Shown here: one piece after another, positions 18,550 through 26,717 of the stretch | Layout of the letters: every line of letters begins with the position of its first letter | Numbering within the stretch: the stretch's first letter is position 1 | Assembly (NCBI RefSeq): GCF_036244895.1 | Contig: NZ_BQKE01000002.1 | Span: 1,454,631-1,518,630 of the forward strand | Length of the DNA stretch: 64,000 bases | Source: Persicobacter diffluens | GTDB lineage: Bacteria > Bacteroidota > Bacteroidia > Cytophagales > Cyclobacteriaceae | Direction: 5' to 3' | The notes under the pieces: model-generated | The model's database searches: none | Told to the model about the DNA's origin: nothing | What the model saw: only the letters and a program-made list of their open reading frames with translations | Position numbers and translations under genes: made by a program

Positions 18550-18705
18550 AGCTAAAATTCGCAGCGAAAATTTGATTATTGCAGAAGTCATACCCGATTT
18601 ATTTTGGGAGAATAGCATCGCTATTGTGGAGAAATTATCTGAAATCTTTTCCAATAAATCGAATTTGCAGCCGGACGGTGTGCTTTTAAACATGCGCTAA
18701 GCAGG
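18550..18705 (+). repeat. Dispersed ~150-bp repeat, family 2, copy 2
   Basis: It runs from AAATTCGCAGCGAAAATTTG to TTTTAAACATGCGC and aligns over its length with 28304-28455 (roughly three-quarters identical by eye, with small indels). This copy is open in one frame for about 50 codons (reading KIRSENLIIAEVIPDL...LLNMR then stop) but a TGA stands just before it and there is no start codon. It could therefore be the tail of a lost gene carried in the repeat. Confidence 0.65.
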
Positions 18706-19116
18706 CATATTAAAATGCCTGGTTAACAGATCTTTCATTGCCTCAACGGAAAGTGGTTTGTGGAGTAAATCATTAATTTCGGGAATTTCAAGAGCACGTG
18801 TTTTATCATCAGGGTTAAAAGAGGTGGTAAGCATAACCACCACAATTTCTGCTTTATGCTGCTCCTCTAATTGCTGATAATGATTAATGAAATCCCAACC
18901 ATCCATGCCGGGCATATTGATATCAAGGAAAATAATTTCCGGTCGGGGGTTTTCGTTTTCTTCAACGGATTTCAGGTAAGCTAATCCTTCATTTGCGGAT
19001 TGAACCGCAATGATTTTTTCGGCGCAATCCATATCATTTAAAACTAACTGGTTAAAAAAATTCGTGGGTTCATCATCATCAATAAGTAAAATGCATTTTA
19101 GTTTTTTCATGATCAT
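18697..19116 (-). CDS. CheY-like response regulator
   Basis: This 139-residue protein is a lone receiver domain with no output domain. The acidic pocket (D13-D15), phospho-acceptor D65 in IIFLDINMPGMDGWDF, switch threonines T97/T98 and K120 in LLHKPLS are all present. It directly follows the kinase gene at 19117 with no gap, so the two form a cognate pair transcribed together. In Bacteroidota such single-domain regulators following PAS kinases act through protein contacts. An internal ATG two codons downstream (19110) is an alternative start. The stop is close to the family 2 repeat. Confidence 0.92.
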   Translation of the reverse strand: MIMKKLKCILLIDDDEPTNFFNQLVLNDMDCAEKIIAVQSANEGLAYLKSVEENENPRPEIIFLDINMPGMDGWDFINHYQQLEEQHKAEIVVVMLTTSFNPDDKTRALEIPEINDLLHKPLSVEAMKDLLTRHFNMPA

Positions 19117-20265
19117 CTATTTTGGAAATTGAATATGAAAGGTGCTCCCTTCCTCTACTTTTGAACTTACCCATAGTTTTCCACCATGGAGATCCATTAT
19201 TTTTTTGCAATGAGCCAGCCCAATTCCTGTCCCTTCTATTTCGGAATTGTTGTGTAAACGTCTGAAAATCGCAAATATTTTTTCCTGGTATTCTTCCGGT
19301 ATTCCGATTCCATTATCGGAGACGGTAATTTCCCAAAAGTTTTTTCCTTTATGACCGGCAATCGTGATTTGCGGCGATATAGTTGGTTTTCTAAATTTAA
19401 TGGCATTGGAAATCAGGTTTTGAAAAAGCAACCTTACCTCAGTCCTATACCCTTTTATTATCGGGAGATTTTTTAAATGTATCTTGGTTTTTGTACTTTC
19501 AATCGAGGACGCTAAATCCTGTTCTACAAATTGAATAACCTCATTTAAATTAATGATGTCCCATTCTTTGTTTCGCCCAATCCGATTGTACTCCAAAAGG
19601 CCTTTAACCAAGTCACTCATTCTTGTACTTGCGCTTTCTATATAGCGAAGAAATCGCACACCATTTTCATCAAGTTGTTTCGAATATGTTCTCGAAAGTA
19701 ATTCTGAATAAGAAATGACGGTTCTTAACGGTTCTTGTAAATCATGGGAAGCCACATAGGCAAATTGTTCTAATTCCTTATTTTTATTTTCCAGTTCTTT
19801 AACGTATTTCTCAATTTCCTCCGCCTTTTTTATAGGGGTAATATCAACATGCGAGCCAACCATTCGAATGGGGTTTTCATTTTCATCCCATTCAATTACT
19901 TTTCCCCTGCAGAGCACCCAAACGATAGACCCATCTTTATGAAAATACCTCACTTCATTATCGTAGGGGATTACTCCTTTTGAACGAACATGGTCCTCAA
20001 AGCTTTTTATTGCTTTTGGTAAGTCCTCCGGATGTATGATATTTTGCCATGTCTCCGGATGATTAGGCAATTCATGGTCTTCATAGCCAAACATGTGCTT
20101 AAAGGTGGGACTCATGTATTCGTGGTTTTCCGCAATGTGCCAATCCCAATATCCTGCCATGGTGCTTTCTAAAATATTGTTGAACACCATTTCCTTATCA
20201 TTTAATTTATTTTGTAGCTGATGGAGTTCCTGTTCAAGGGGGATTTTCTGAATGGGTTGTCGCAT
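19117..20265 (-). CDS. PAS-domain sensor histidine kinase (cytoplasmic)
   Basis: This 382-residue kinase has no membrane segment. A PAS_3-type sensor domain with PAC motif covers about 30-145 (GYWDWHIAENHEYMSPTF, VRYFHKDGSIVWVLCRGK), then a short coiled coil, the HisKA dimerisation domain with phosphorylatable H174 (FAYVASHDLQEPLR), and the ATPase domain with N box NLISNAIKF, G1 DNGIGIP and G2 GTGIGLAHC. The FAYVASHDLQEPL form of the H box is typical of phytochrome-like and PAS kinases. It is immediately followed by its response regulator. The signal is unknown. Confidence 0.93.
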   Translation of the reverse strand: MRQPIQKIPLEQELHQLQNKLNDKEMVFNNILESTMAGYWDWHIAENHEYMSPTFKHMFGYEDHELPNHPETWQNIIHPEDLPKAIKSFEDHVRSKGVIPYDNEVRYFHKDGSIVWVLCRGKVIEWDENENPIRMVGSHVDITPIKKAEEIEKYVKELENKNKELEQFAYVASHDLQEPLRTVISYSELLSRTYSKQLDENGVRFLRYIESASTRMSDLVKGLLEYNRIGRNKEWDIINLNEVIQFVEQDLASSIESTKTKIHLKNLPIIKGYRTEVRLLFQNLISNAIKFRKPTISPQITIAGHKGKNFWEITVSDNGIGIPEEYQEKIFAIFRRLHNNSEIEGTGIGLAHCKKIMDLHGGKLWVSSKVEEGSTFHIQFPK

Positions 20266-20475
20266 AGTAATGGTAGTTTTGTTTGTATTTACTGTTTTAA
20301 CCTATGATATGTTATTGAAATAGTTGATAAAATGAAATAAAATAGGGTAATACTCTTTTTTATCCTTCGTTCTGCGGTGAGCCGATCGTGTCAAATGAGC
20401 TAAAATCGGAGTAAAACGATCTTTAAGTTTGACTTTGAGGTTTTTTTGAGGACCGGTATGCGATGAATTTTCTTC

Positions 20476-20695
20476 TTGAGCCGGATTATTCATGCTGGAA
20501 TCCTCCTTTAGCTGCAGGGCGAAAAATGATGTAATTTTTCCTGTTTTGAGTTTTTGCTACCGAAGCTGACGGGTGAAGAGCAAGCAAACTTGCCCACATT
20601 GGGCCATTAAAAAATCAGTTGGCAAAAATGGAACATATTGACAATTAACTCATTAAAGTATGTTTCTGAATCTGGCGGTGAATAATTCGGGTTAA
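20476..20695 (+). repeat. MITE-like element, copy 5
   Basis: Starts TTGAGCCGGATTATTCATGC and ends GGCGGTGAATAATTCGGGTTAA. The core shows TCCTTTAGCTGCAGGGCG, GCAAACTTGCCC and ACATTGGGCC. A further worn right end (TTAAGCGATGAAAAATTCCGG then TTAA) follows at 20724-20748, so element ends have accumulated here. It lies between the divergent kinase and MATE genes. Confidence 0.85.
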
Positions 20696-20767
20696 AATAA
20701 GTCCCCTAAGAAGAGCTTCTAACTTAAGCGATGAAAAATTCCGGTTAATTGACTTAATTGCGCATAA

Positions 20768-20794
20768 ATAAAAAGCCCATTGATTGGGTTATTT
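20768..20794 (+). terminator. Weak hairpin before the MATE gene
   Basis: AGCCCA/TGGGTT stem flanked by an A-rich and a short T-rich run. It may be a leftover terminator or leader attenuator; weak by eye. Confidence 0.3.
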
Positions 20795-20845
20795 CTCCCC
20801 TTTTCCGAACTTCGCGCGATCTTTTTTTGAGAATAGAAAGCAGCG

Positions 20846-22189
20846 ATGATTCAAACTTATATCCCTTATTATAAACGCCTATTAACCTTGGCTATCCCAT
20901 TGGTGTTGACACAAACCGGACAGGTCGTCGTGGCTTTGGTGGATAATGCCATGGTTGGTCGTGTAGGGACACAGGAGCTGGCAGCGGCTTCTTTTGCTAA
21001 CAGTGTTTTTGCGGTGATCATGGTTTTTGGGATGGGGATGGCTTTTGCGATTACCCCATTGGTCGGGCAGGCCATTGGCGCTCATGATGCTGAGGGGGTG
21101 AAAAGTATGATCAAAAATGGTGGGATTTTGGGTTTGCTTTCCGCTATTGTATTGGGCTTTCTTTGTTGGTCTTGTAGCTGGATAATGCCTTATCTGGGGC
21201 AGCCGGAAGAAGTATTGACTTTGGCGATTCCCTATTTTCGAATTTTGGCCATATCCTTGTTGCCTTTTATGCTCTTTATGATTTTGAAGCAAATTGGAGA
21301 AGGCCTTGGGAATACCGTCATGGCGATGGTGGCGACCCTGATTTCAAATGTGGTCAATATTTTTCTGAATTGGGTTTTGATCTTCGGTAATTGGGGAGCA
21401 CCCGAATTAGGCTTAAATGGCGCCGGAATTGCCACCCTGATCGCCCGGGTTATCTTACCTGTGATCTTGTTTTTTAGTTTTTTGAAAGCACCTGCTATTA
21501 GGAAATATTTTGACTTTTCCGGCCTTACGTCGGTATCTTTCCAAAAGGTGACCCAATTGTTAGCCTTGGGGCTTCCAATTGGTTTCCAATTGGTTTTGGA
21601 GACCTCTATTTTTGCCATTGGGGCGGTGATGATGGGTTGGTTGGGGGATGTTCCTTTAGCCTCTCACCAGGTCGCATTGGGGATGGCGAGTTTGACTTTT
21701 ATGATTTCCAATGGAGTCGCACAAGCCACAACGATTCGGGTAAGTTATCAAATTGGAGAAAAGAATGCAGAGGGGCTGAGGATGGTCAGCTATTCTGCTA
21801 TGCATTTGGTATTGCTGTTCATGACTTTTTGTGGTTTGGGTTTTTACCTTTTCCGATATGACTTACCCAGAATTTTCACCCCTGATGAGTTGGTGATCAA
21901 TAGTGCCGCCTCTTTGTTGGTTCTGGCCGGGATCTTTCAAATTTTTGATGGACTGCAAGTGGTTTGTTTGGGGATTTTACGCGGGATGACCGACGTGAAA
22001 GTACCCATGGTATTGGCCGGTTTTTCCTATTTGGTGATTGGTCTTCCTGTGAGTTATTTTGCCGCCTTTTCCATGGAGATGGGTGCTGAGGGTATTTGGG
22101 TTGGTTTTGTGGTGGGGCTTGGCCTGGCAGGACTTTCCCTATATTTTAGAATTTGGAAACGGTTACAGCGCTATCAAAAGGTATTGTAG
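20846..22189 (+). CDS. MATE-family multidrug efflux transporter
   Basis: This 447-residue inner-membrane antiporter of the MATE (NorM-like) family exports cationic drugs and metabolites in exchange for sodium or protons. Two six-helix halves are visible. Typical motifs are LVDNAMVGRVGTQELAAAS in helix 1-2, GMGMAFAITPLVGQAIGA in helix 2-3, LISNVVNIFLNWVLIFG in helix 5 and the second-half equivalents VPLASHQVALGMASLTFM and GILRGMTDVKVPM. The length is as expected (about 450). The start at 20846 gives the normal short N-terminus. It is a single gene bordered by repeat elements. Confidence 0.94.
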   Translation: MIQTYIPYYKRLLTLAIPLVLTQTGQVVVALVDNAMVGRVGTQELAAASFANSVFAVIMVFGMGMAFAITPLVGQAIGAHDAEGVKSMIKNGGILGLLSAIVLGFLCWSCSWIMPYLGQPEEVLTLAIPYFRILAISLLPFMLFMILKQIGEGLGNTVMAMVATLISNVVNIFLNWVLIFGNWGAPELGLNGAGIATLIARVILPVILFFSFLKAPAIRKYFDFSGLTSVSFQKVTQLLALGLPIGFQLVLETSIFAIGAVMMGWLGDVPLASHQVALGMASLTFMISNGVAQATTIRVSYQIGEKNAEGLRMVSYSAMHLVLLFMTFCGLGFYLFRYDLPRIFTPDELVINSAASLLVLAGIFQIFDGLQVVCLGILRGMTDVKVPMVLAGFSYLVIGLPVSYFAAFSMEMGAEGIWVGFVVGLGLAGLSLYFRIWKRLQRYQKVL

Positions 22190-22212
22190 GTCTTTGTAGT
22201 GGGAAAATCTTC

Positions 22213-22438
22213 CAAGCCGAATTATTCACCGATAAAATAGAAAGCCTTCTATATTGTAGTCATTCTTGGCCCTATAAAAGTAGGTTTACTGATCTAGTAA
22301 TAACCTAAAATTGGGCTAAGCTTGCCTTCTCCTCAATCGTCTGCTTTCTTAGAAGTAAAACTCGAAATAGAAATCTATTCCTTTATTTCCCCGCCTTGTT
22401 GCAAAACAAGCATTATAGTAGGAATAATCCGGGGTAAA
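22213..22438 (-). repeat. MITE-like element, copy 6
   Basis: Reverse orientation. Plus-strand ends are CAAGCCGAATTATTCACCG and GGAATAATCCGGGGTAAA. Internal matches are GCTAAGCTTGCCTTCTCCTC and ACTCGAAATAGAAATCTATT. It follows the MATE gene directly and may affect its 3' end. Confidence 0.85.
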
Positions 22439-22960
22439 TCCTCCTTTAGTGGAAAGGCATTAGACTTTATAATATCCTTTCACCTCCAATTTTTTCCTAT
22501 ACACCGAAATTTTCTTCCTGATATAGACAATGATCTGTTGATCGATTATTATGACATTGGAGGGGGTGTTCGTTTAGGTTGGTTTCCTGTAAATTTCATT
22601 GAATTAATGTTTTATGCGTCCATTGAATTTTCAGGTTTCCAGTGGTTGATTTTAATTATCGTAAAGAATTAATGATTTAATTATTAAGTATTTAAAGAAA
22701 GCAGCGGTTGCTATAAATCTATTGAAAGCAAAAGGGGATAATATTGTTGAAATGAAAATAATATCAGGCGAGAATATGATTTTTGTTAGTCCTTTAGTAT
22801 TTTATTTTTTTGCCTCGACCTTTTATAAAATTATTCCGTTTGATAAGAAGGAAGTCTTCAAAATTTTGAGTAATTTCTACAAAAGAGGTTCCCTAATGCT
22901 TGGTATTAAACCAGTTGGCGTAGGGTGGATTTTTATGTATCGTTATATAAATTTTTAGTT
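22439..22960 (+). other. Unresolved stretch with possible gene remnants
   Basis: Downstream of the element, an open frame to 22672 encodes a protein-like segment (DIDNDLLIDYYDIGGGVRL, then GWFPVNFIELMFYASIEFSG) reminiscent of an outer-membrane beta-strand region, but it opens inside the repeat and has no credible start. A second frame (22722-22958) encodes 78 mostly hydrophobic residues ending 2 bp before the gene at 22961, and its similarity-like reading extends upstream of the first ATG. Neither is recognisable. I regard both as decayed or very small genes. Confidence 0.3.
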
Positions 22961-23200
22961 ATGTCGTTGATATCACACTTGAAGGATGGTACACAAGTTT
23001 TAAATACCACCAGAAATAACAGAATTAAGGCGGGTGATCAGGTCATGTTGGTGTCGGGTACGATTCGCCTGGTCGATCATATTCAGATTTTGCCTGATGG
23101 AAGGGAGAAAGTATGTTGGTTAACAGAAACGGGTTCCATAAGAGGGGAAGATCCTAAGTATTGTCAATTGATCAGGAAACAAGATTTAGAAAGCGTGTAG
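22961..23200 (+). CDS. Small protein of unknown function (79 aa)
   Basis: The ATG at 22961 begins a 79-residue soluble protein with a beta-rich, well-structured composition (GDQVMLVSGTIRLVDHIQIL, then KVCWLTETGSIRGEDPKYC). The two cysteines near the C-terminus are not in a metal-binding pattern. It has no signal peptide or membrane helix. A longer frame opens upstream at 22925 but would add hydrophobic residues overlapping the preceding frame. A strong terminator follows, supporting a real transcript. I do not recognise the family. Confidence 0.55.
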   Translation: MSLISHLKDGTQVLNTTRNNRIKAGDQVMLVSGTIRLVDHIQILPDGREKVCWLTETGSIRGEDPKYCQLIRKQDLESV

Positions 23201-23227
23201 TTTAAATGAGCACCTAATATGCAAAAG

Positions 23228-23257
23228 ACCACTAATTAAATTAGTGGTTTTTTTTTG
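23228..23257 (+). terminator. Strong intrinsic terminator
   Basis: ACCACTAA, loop TTAAA, TTAGTGGT, followed by nine or more T residues, 28 bp after the 79-residue gene. Confidence 0.9.
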
Positions 23258-23279
23258 ACGTCTCTTTACCGATTTGTCT

Positions 23280-23492
23280 TTAAGCCGATTTATTCACCGC
23301 TAGTTTTGGGGATCATCGCTAGAGCCTATTTTTCAGTTCGTTAAGGTTGAATTCTGATAGCCCAAATTTGAGTAGGCTTGCTTTCTCCTCATTCATTTGC
23401 TTCGTTGGGAAAAACTCGAAATAGGAAACTATTCCTTCATTTTTTCCGCCTTGCAGCTAAACGAGGATAAAAGCATGAATAATCCGGGTTAA
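23280..23492 (-). repeat. MITE-like element, copy 7
   Basis: Reverse orientation. Plus-strand ends are TTAAGCCGATTTATTCACCGC and ATGAATAATCCGGGTTAA. The core CTCGAAATAGGAAACTATTCC is a close match to copies 1 and 8. The ~240 bp between this element and the next gene hold a short frame (LVKIVNKSAIDGGMLKR..., ending at 23645) that may be a gene scrap. Confidence 0.88.
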
Positions 23493-23735
23493 GAGATCGG
23501 TAGGTAAATTTTATTAGCAATTATAAATTCTTGCTGGAGAAAGGAATCGCCCTGATGAGTTGGTGAAGATTGTGAACAAATCAGCTATTGATGGTGGAAT
23601 GCTCAAAAGGAACAATGTGGTGTTTATTATGGTCAAAGATGTTTAAGTACTTGAAATTGTGTTTATTATTGCTTAAGTTTTATTTAAGAATTGATTTTAT
23701 ACTTGCTTATTTTCCATTCCAAATAAATATTCTTA

Positions 23736-24755
23736 ATGCGGTATTATATCCCTGTTTTCTTGTTGCTATTTGCCTGTCAAAATGCCTCTGTTAAGGAGCA
23801 GTCATCAGAAAAGTTAGTCACAGAAGCGAGCCCAAATGAGACTTTCCTGAAATCCTGGGAGTCTAGTGAGCGTAAAAGTCAGTTGATGACCTTTGTAACC
23901 AATATTACTAATACCGAGCACAGCCAATACATTGCGACACAGGATCGTATCGCGGTATTTGATAACGACGGCACCCTTTGGAGTGAAAAGCCGGTATATT
24001 TTCAGCTTTATTTTACTTTTTATCGGTTGAAGCAATTAGTAGCGCAACATCCGGAATGGAAACAGCAATCCCCTTATAAGGAGCTTTTGGCAGGAGATTA
24101 TGCGGCAGCTCTTCATAGTGGGGAGGAAGCGCTGATTCAACTGTTAATGGATACTCACGCTGGGATGGACTCCAAAACATTTCAGCAATTGGTGCGGACA
24201 TGGTTAAAAGAAGAGCAGCACCCGGAGAAAAAGGTGCCTTTTACCGACTTGGTTTACCAGCCCATGCTGGAGATGATTGATTATTTGCATCATCATGATT
24301 TCCGGGTATTTATTGTTTCAGGAGGAGGGCTGGAGTTTATGAGGGCATGGGCGACCGATGTTTATGATATTCCTTCGGAGAGAATTATTGGTAGTACGGT
24401 TAAAACTACTTATGATTATAACAATGGCCAGCCCCACATCTACCGGGAGGCTGAATTAGAATTTATTGATGATAAAGCTGGTAAGCCTGTTAATATCCAT
24501 AAAATTATTGGGAAGCATCCGGTCCTTTGTTTTGGTAACTCGGACGGCGATTTGGAAATGATGCAATGGACGGAGGCGCATCCCATTGCGTCTATGATGG
24601 TCTATATACACCATACCGATAGTGTACGGGAGTGGGCTTATGATAGAAATTCGGCTGTTGGGAAATTTGATAAAGCGCTGGATGAAGCAAAGCGGAAAGG
24701 GTGGTTATTGGTTGATATGAAGGAGGACTGGAAGCAGGTTTATGCTTTTGAATAA
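23736..24755 (+). CDS. HAD-superfamily phosphatase, lipoprotein
   Basis: This 339-residue exported lipoprotein has a lipobox LLFAC with C14. The haloacid-dehalogenase phosphatase core has the nucleophile motif VFDNDGTLW (D76, with D78), motif II VFIVSGGG, a lysine in the DDKAGKPVNIHK region (motif III) and motif IV CFGNSDGDLEMM. A helical cap sits between motifs I and II (about 85-175). This resembles the serine-phosphatase-like HAD group often annotated as haloacid dehalogenase-like hydrolase in Bacteroidota. It would act on a phosphorylated substrate outside the cytoplasm; the substrate is unknown. It is single-gene, ending in a shared bidirectional terminator. Confidence 0.9.
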   Translation: MRYYIPVFLLLFACQNASVKEQSSEKLVTEASPNETFLKSWESSERKSQLMTFVTNITNTEHSQYIATQDRIAVFDNDGTLWSEKPVYFQLYFTFYRLKQLVAQHPEWKQQSPYKELLAGDYAAALHSGEEALIQLLMDTHAGMDSKTFQQLVRTWLKEEQHPEKKVPFTDLVYQPMLEMIDYLHHHDFRVFIVSGGGLEFMRAWATDVYDIPSERIIGSTVKTTYDYNNGQPHIYREAELEFIDDKAGKPVNIHKIIGKHPVLCFGNSDGDLEMMQWTEAHPIASMMVYIHHTDSVREWAYDRNSAVGKFDKALDEAKRKGWLLVDMKEDWKQVYAFE

Positions 24756-24764
24756 ATTTGATGG

Positions 24765-24805
24765 AAAAAAACAGGCCTTATTGGGATAAGGCCTGTTTTT
24801 TATTT
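24765..24805. terminator. Bidirectional terminator between convergent genes
   Basis: A 14-bp or longer stem (AAAAAACAGGCCTTA, loop TTGGGA, TAAGGCCTGTTTTT) with an A run on one side and a T run on the other. It serves the HAD gene and the convergent hopJ-like gene, whose stop codon lies at its edge (24800-24802). Confidence 0.9.
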
Positions 24806-25135
24806 TTTGCTCAAGGGGAAATTTTCAAAAGACACCTTTTCAAATCCGGTCTTCATGAAATTTCTGATGTTCTGATGATCTTCTCCATCAGGTGTTGCTA
24901 ATACATTCTGATAATGTTCACAAAATAAAGAGAGTGTGGTCTCCTTATCATATTGTAAAATTTTGCCTAAAGCAAAGACTTTACAAGATCCCTGATTTTG
25001 GTCTGAAGAATTGCTCAGGCTTCCATTGATAAAAGCAGTAGGGGTGAAGCTGTAATGATCTTCGATGAATGCCAGGACCGCTTTAAAAGTGAGCTCCCCG
25101 TTTTTTAACTTTTTGGTAAAGGATGACTTATCCAT
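24800..25135 (-). CDS. HopJ type III effector family protein
   Basis: This 111-residue soluble protein matches the HopJ family in length and in motifs: FIEDHYSFTPTAFINGSL, NQGSCKVFALGKI and PDGEDHQNIRNFM. The family is named after a Pseudomonas syringae effector but is common in free-living marine bacteria without type III secretion, where its role is unknown. No secretion system genes are present here. The gene is single, with its own bidirectional terminator, and its promoter region ends near the ISAs1 insertion, which lies 145 bp upstream of its start. Confidence 0.88.
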   Translation of the reverse strand: MDKSSFTKKLKNGELTFKAVLAFIEDHYSFTPTAFINGSLSNSSDQNQGSCKVFALGKILQYDKETTLSLFCEHYQNVLATPDGEDHQNIRNFMKTGFEKVSFENFPLSKK

Positions 25136-25280
25136 ATTTTTTGTTTTAATTTTTATACTTAGATGCTTTAGTTGCCCCCTCTAAAATGAGTATTTCCACT
25201 TAGATTAGTTTCCGTAATCGCATATATTATGATGGGAAACATATATCAAGTTGGTTTTTCCAATTTCTAAACTCTGATTC

Positions 25281-25291
25281 AGTTTTCAAAT
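25281..25291 (+). repeat. Target-site duplication, left copy
   Basis: AGTTTTCAAAT directly outside the left inverted repeat of the ISAs1 element. The same eleven bases recur at 26455-26465. Confidence 0.85.
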
Positions 25292-26454
25292 AGGGCAAAC
25301 GCATCAGGAGATGATGGATATAAGGTAGTTATGATCCATTGAAGCCTTGTATCTCCTCTTTTTCTTACTGAGTTTATCATCCATTCTAGAAATTCTCTGC
25401 AGTGCGATTTTTCGGAGGATATTTAAGTTTTCAGCGGAATGATCCTTTCTGGCTCTACAAGCATCCTCATTAAATGTCACATCCAAATGCCAGTGCAGTT
25501 GATTCTCTATGCTCCAATGTCCTCTTGCCAATAAATTGTAGTATTTTGGATCTGAAATTTCTTCAGAACTCATGTAGAATCTAACCTGCTTACTTTCCTT
25601 CCCTTTAACATTTCGATTACTCTCAATCTTAACAATAGTTTTTAGCCCTTCCCAACCAGTTAATTGCTCCTCTTCCGGCAAAGATGCCATTGAAATTATA
25701 GTGCATTTACGTTCTTCTTTTCTTCCATGCCCTTCTTCAATCATTAAGTCAAATTTGCTAGGATTGTGGAAGCGGAATGCATCTTCAACAATCTGATAAC
25801 TGTTCCTCTGGTTTTTTTTAAGCGAAAGAAAGTATTGAGCATCACAATCTTGTGTTATTTTTTGAGCAATCTCCCTTTGACACCCTATCGCATCAATACT
25901 CACCGTAGCGCCGGCCAATTCTATGCTATCAAGTAATTCAGGAATGGCTGTAATTTCGTTGCTTTTATTTTTAACCTTTTGTTGGCCTATGCAAATATTA
26001 TTTTCACCAACCCAAGCACTTAATATGTATAAACCTTTATTCCCTTTTTGATTTGGAGAAACTCCCCTTAATTTTTTCCCATCTAAAATCACCTGCTTTT
26101 CATTTACAACGTCCAGTAATTGTTGCCCATCTTCTTTGAGACTATTCAGCAATGAGTCTGGTCGTAATCTTTGTAGAACTCGATTAAAGGTATCATGAGA
26201 GGGGATACCATTCGATAAATCAAGGCACTCGGCTAGCCATTCATAATTTTGCTCTCCGAAAATTACCATATCTTCAAAATCTTCGCCATTACAAATCATT
26301 GTTGCTAAGGCGATAAAAAGGATATTTTCTAATGGATGAAGACATCTCCACTCTTGGCGAGGGTCTTCTACTCCTGAAAAAATAGTCGTGGGTGTATTCA
26401 TAGGGCAAAAATAAACCAATTTCTCAATAGTTTTTAACTTGATGCGTTTGCCCT
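25292..26454 (-). mobile_element. ISAs1-family insertion sequence (1,163 bp)
   Basis: A complete insertion sequence bounded by perfect 15-bp inverted repeats (AGGGCAAACGCATCA at 25292-25306 and its complement at 26440-26454), with a perfect 11-bp target duplication outside. One transposase gene fills it. The intact ends, duplication and reading frame indicate a recent insertion into the spacer between the hopJ-like gene and the GAF gene. Its ends do not resemble those of the MITE-like family, so it is not that family's mobiliser. Confidence 0.95.
25304..26401 (-). CDS. ISAs1-family transposase (intact)
   Basis: This 365-residue DDE transposase has the N-terminal DDE_Tnp_1-associated region with the motif DPRQEWRCLHPLENILFIAL and the catalytic core: D107 in VILDGKKLRG, D170 in VSIDAIGCQ and E299 in HWSIENQLHWHLDVTF. 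These residues and the HWHLDVTFNEDACRAR block are the ISAs1 hallmark. I chose the ATG at 26401; an in-frame TTG at 26419 would add six residues. The frame is uninterrupted, so the enzyme should be active. It catalyses cut-and-paste movement of the element through its 15-bp ends. Confidence 0.95.
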   Translation of the reverse strand: MNTPTTIFSGVEDPRQEWRCLHPLENILFIALATMICNGEDFEDMVIFGEQNYEWLAECLDLSNGIPSHDTFNRVLQRLRPDSLLNSLKEDGQQLLDVVNEKQVILDGKKLRGVSPNQKGNKGLYILSAWVGENNICIGQQKVKNKSNEITAIPELLDSIELAGATVSIDAIGCQREIAQKITQDCDAQYFLSLKKNQRNSYQIVEDAFRFHNPSKFDLMIEEGHGRKEERKCTIISMASLPEEEQLTGWEGLKTIVKIESNRNVKGKESKQVRFYMSSEEISDPKYYNLLARGHWSIENQLHWHLDVTFNEDACRARKDHSAENLNILRKIALQRISRMDDKLSKKKRRYKASMDHNYLISIIS

Positions 26455-26465
26455 AGTTTTCAAAT
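26455..26465 (+). repeat. Target-site duplication, right copy
   Basis: AGTTTTCAAAT, identical to 25281-25291, directly outside the right inverted repeat. Confidence 0.85.
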
Positions 26466-26717
26466 TAAATTGTCCATTTACTACGAATTATGCAAAATAA
26501 ACCTGCTTTAGGGTAGTCGAAATGTTTTTTAGGTAGAGGGATGAACGGTGAAAAATGCTGAAAGGTATTTTATTGATAAATAGTAGCTTAAGTGTTGTGT
26601 GGCTCTGTTGTGTCTTAATATTTTTATTTATATGTTATTAAGAGCAATAAATTGTTGTAATAGTTGAAAAATATTGCTTGGTTTGAGTGGCTATTTTTTT
26701 AACCAAATTGACTAACC

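Noticed and set aside
20302..20493. 63-codon minus-strand frame beside element copy 5
   Set aside because: Begins inside the element and is not conserved in other copies.
24800..25135. HopJ as proof of a type III secretion system
   Set aside because: The family is widespread in bacteria without such systems and no secretion genes are nearby.
25292..26454. ISAs1 element as the source of the MITE-like family
   Set aside because: The 15-bp ISAs1 ends (AGGGCAAACGCATCA) share nothing with the TTAACCCGAATTATTCACC ends.
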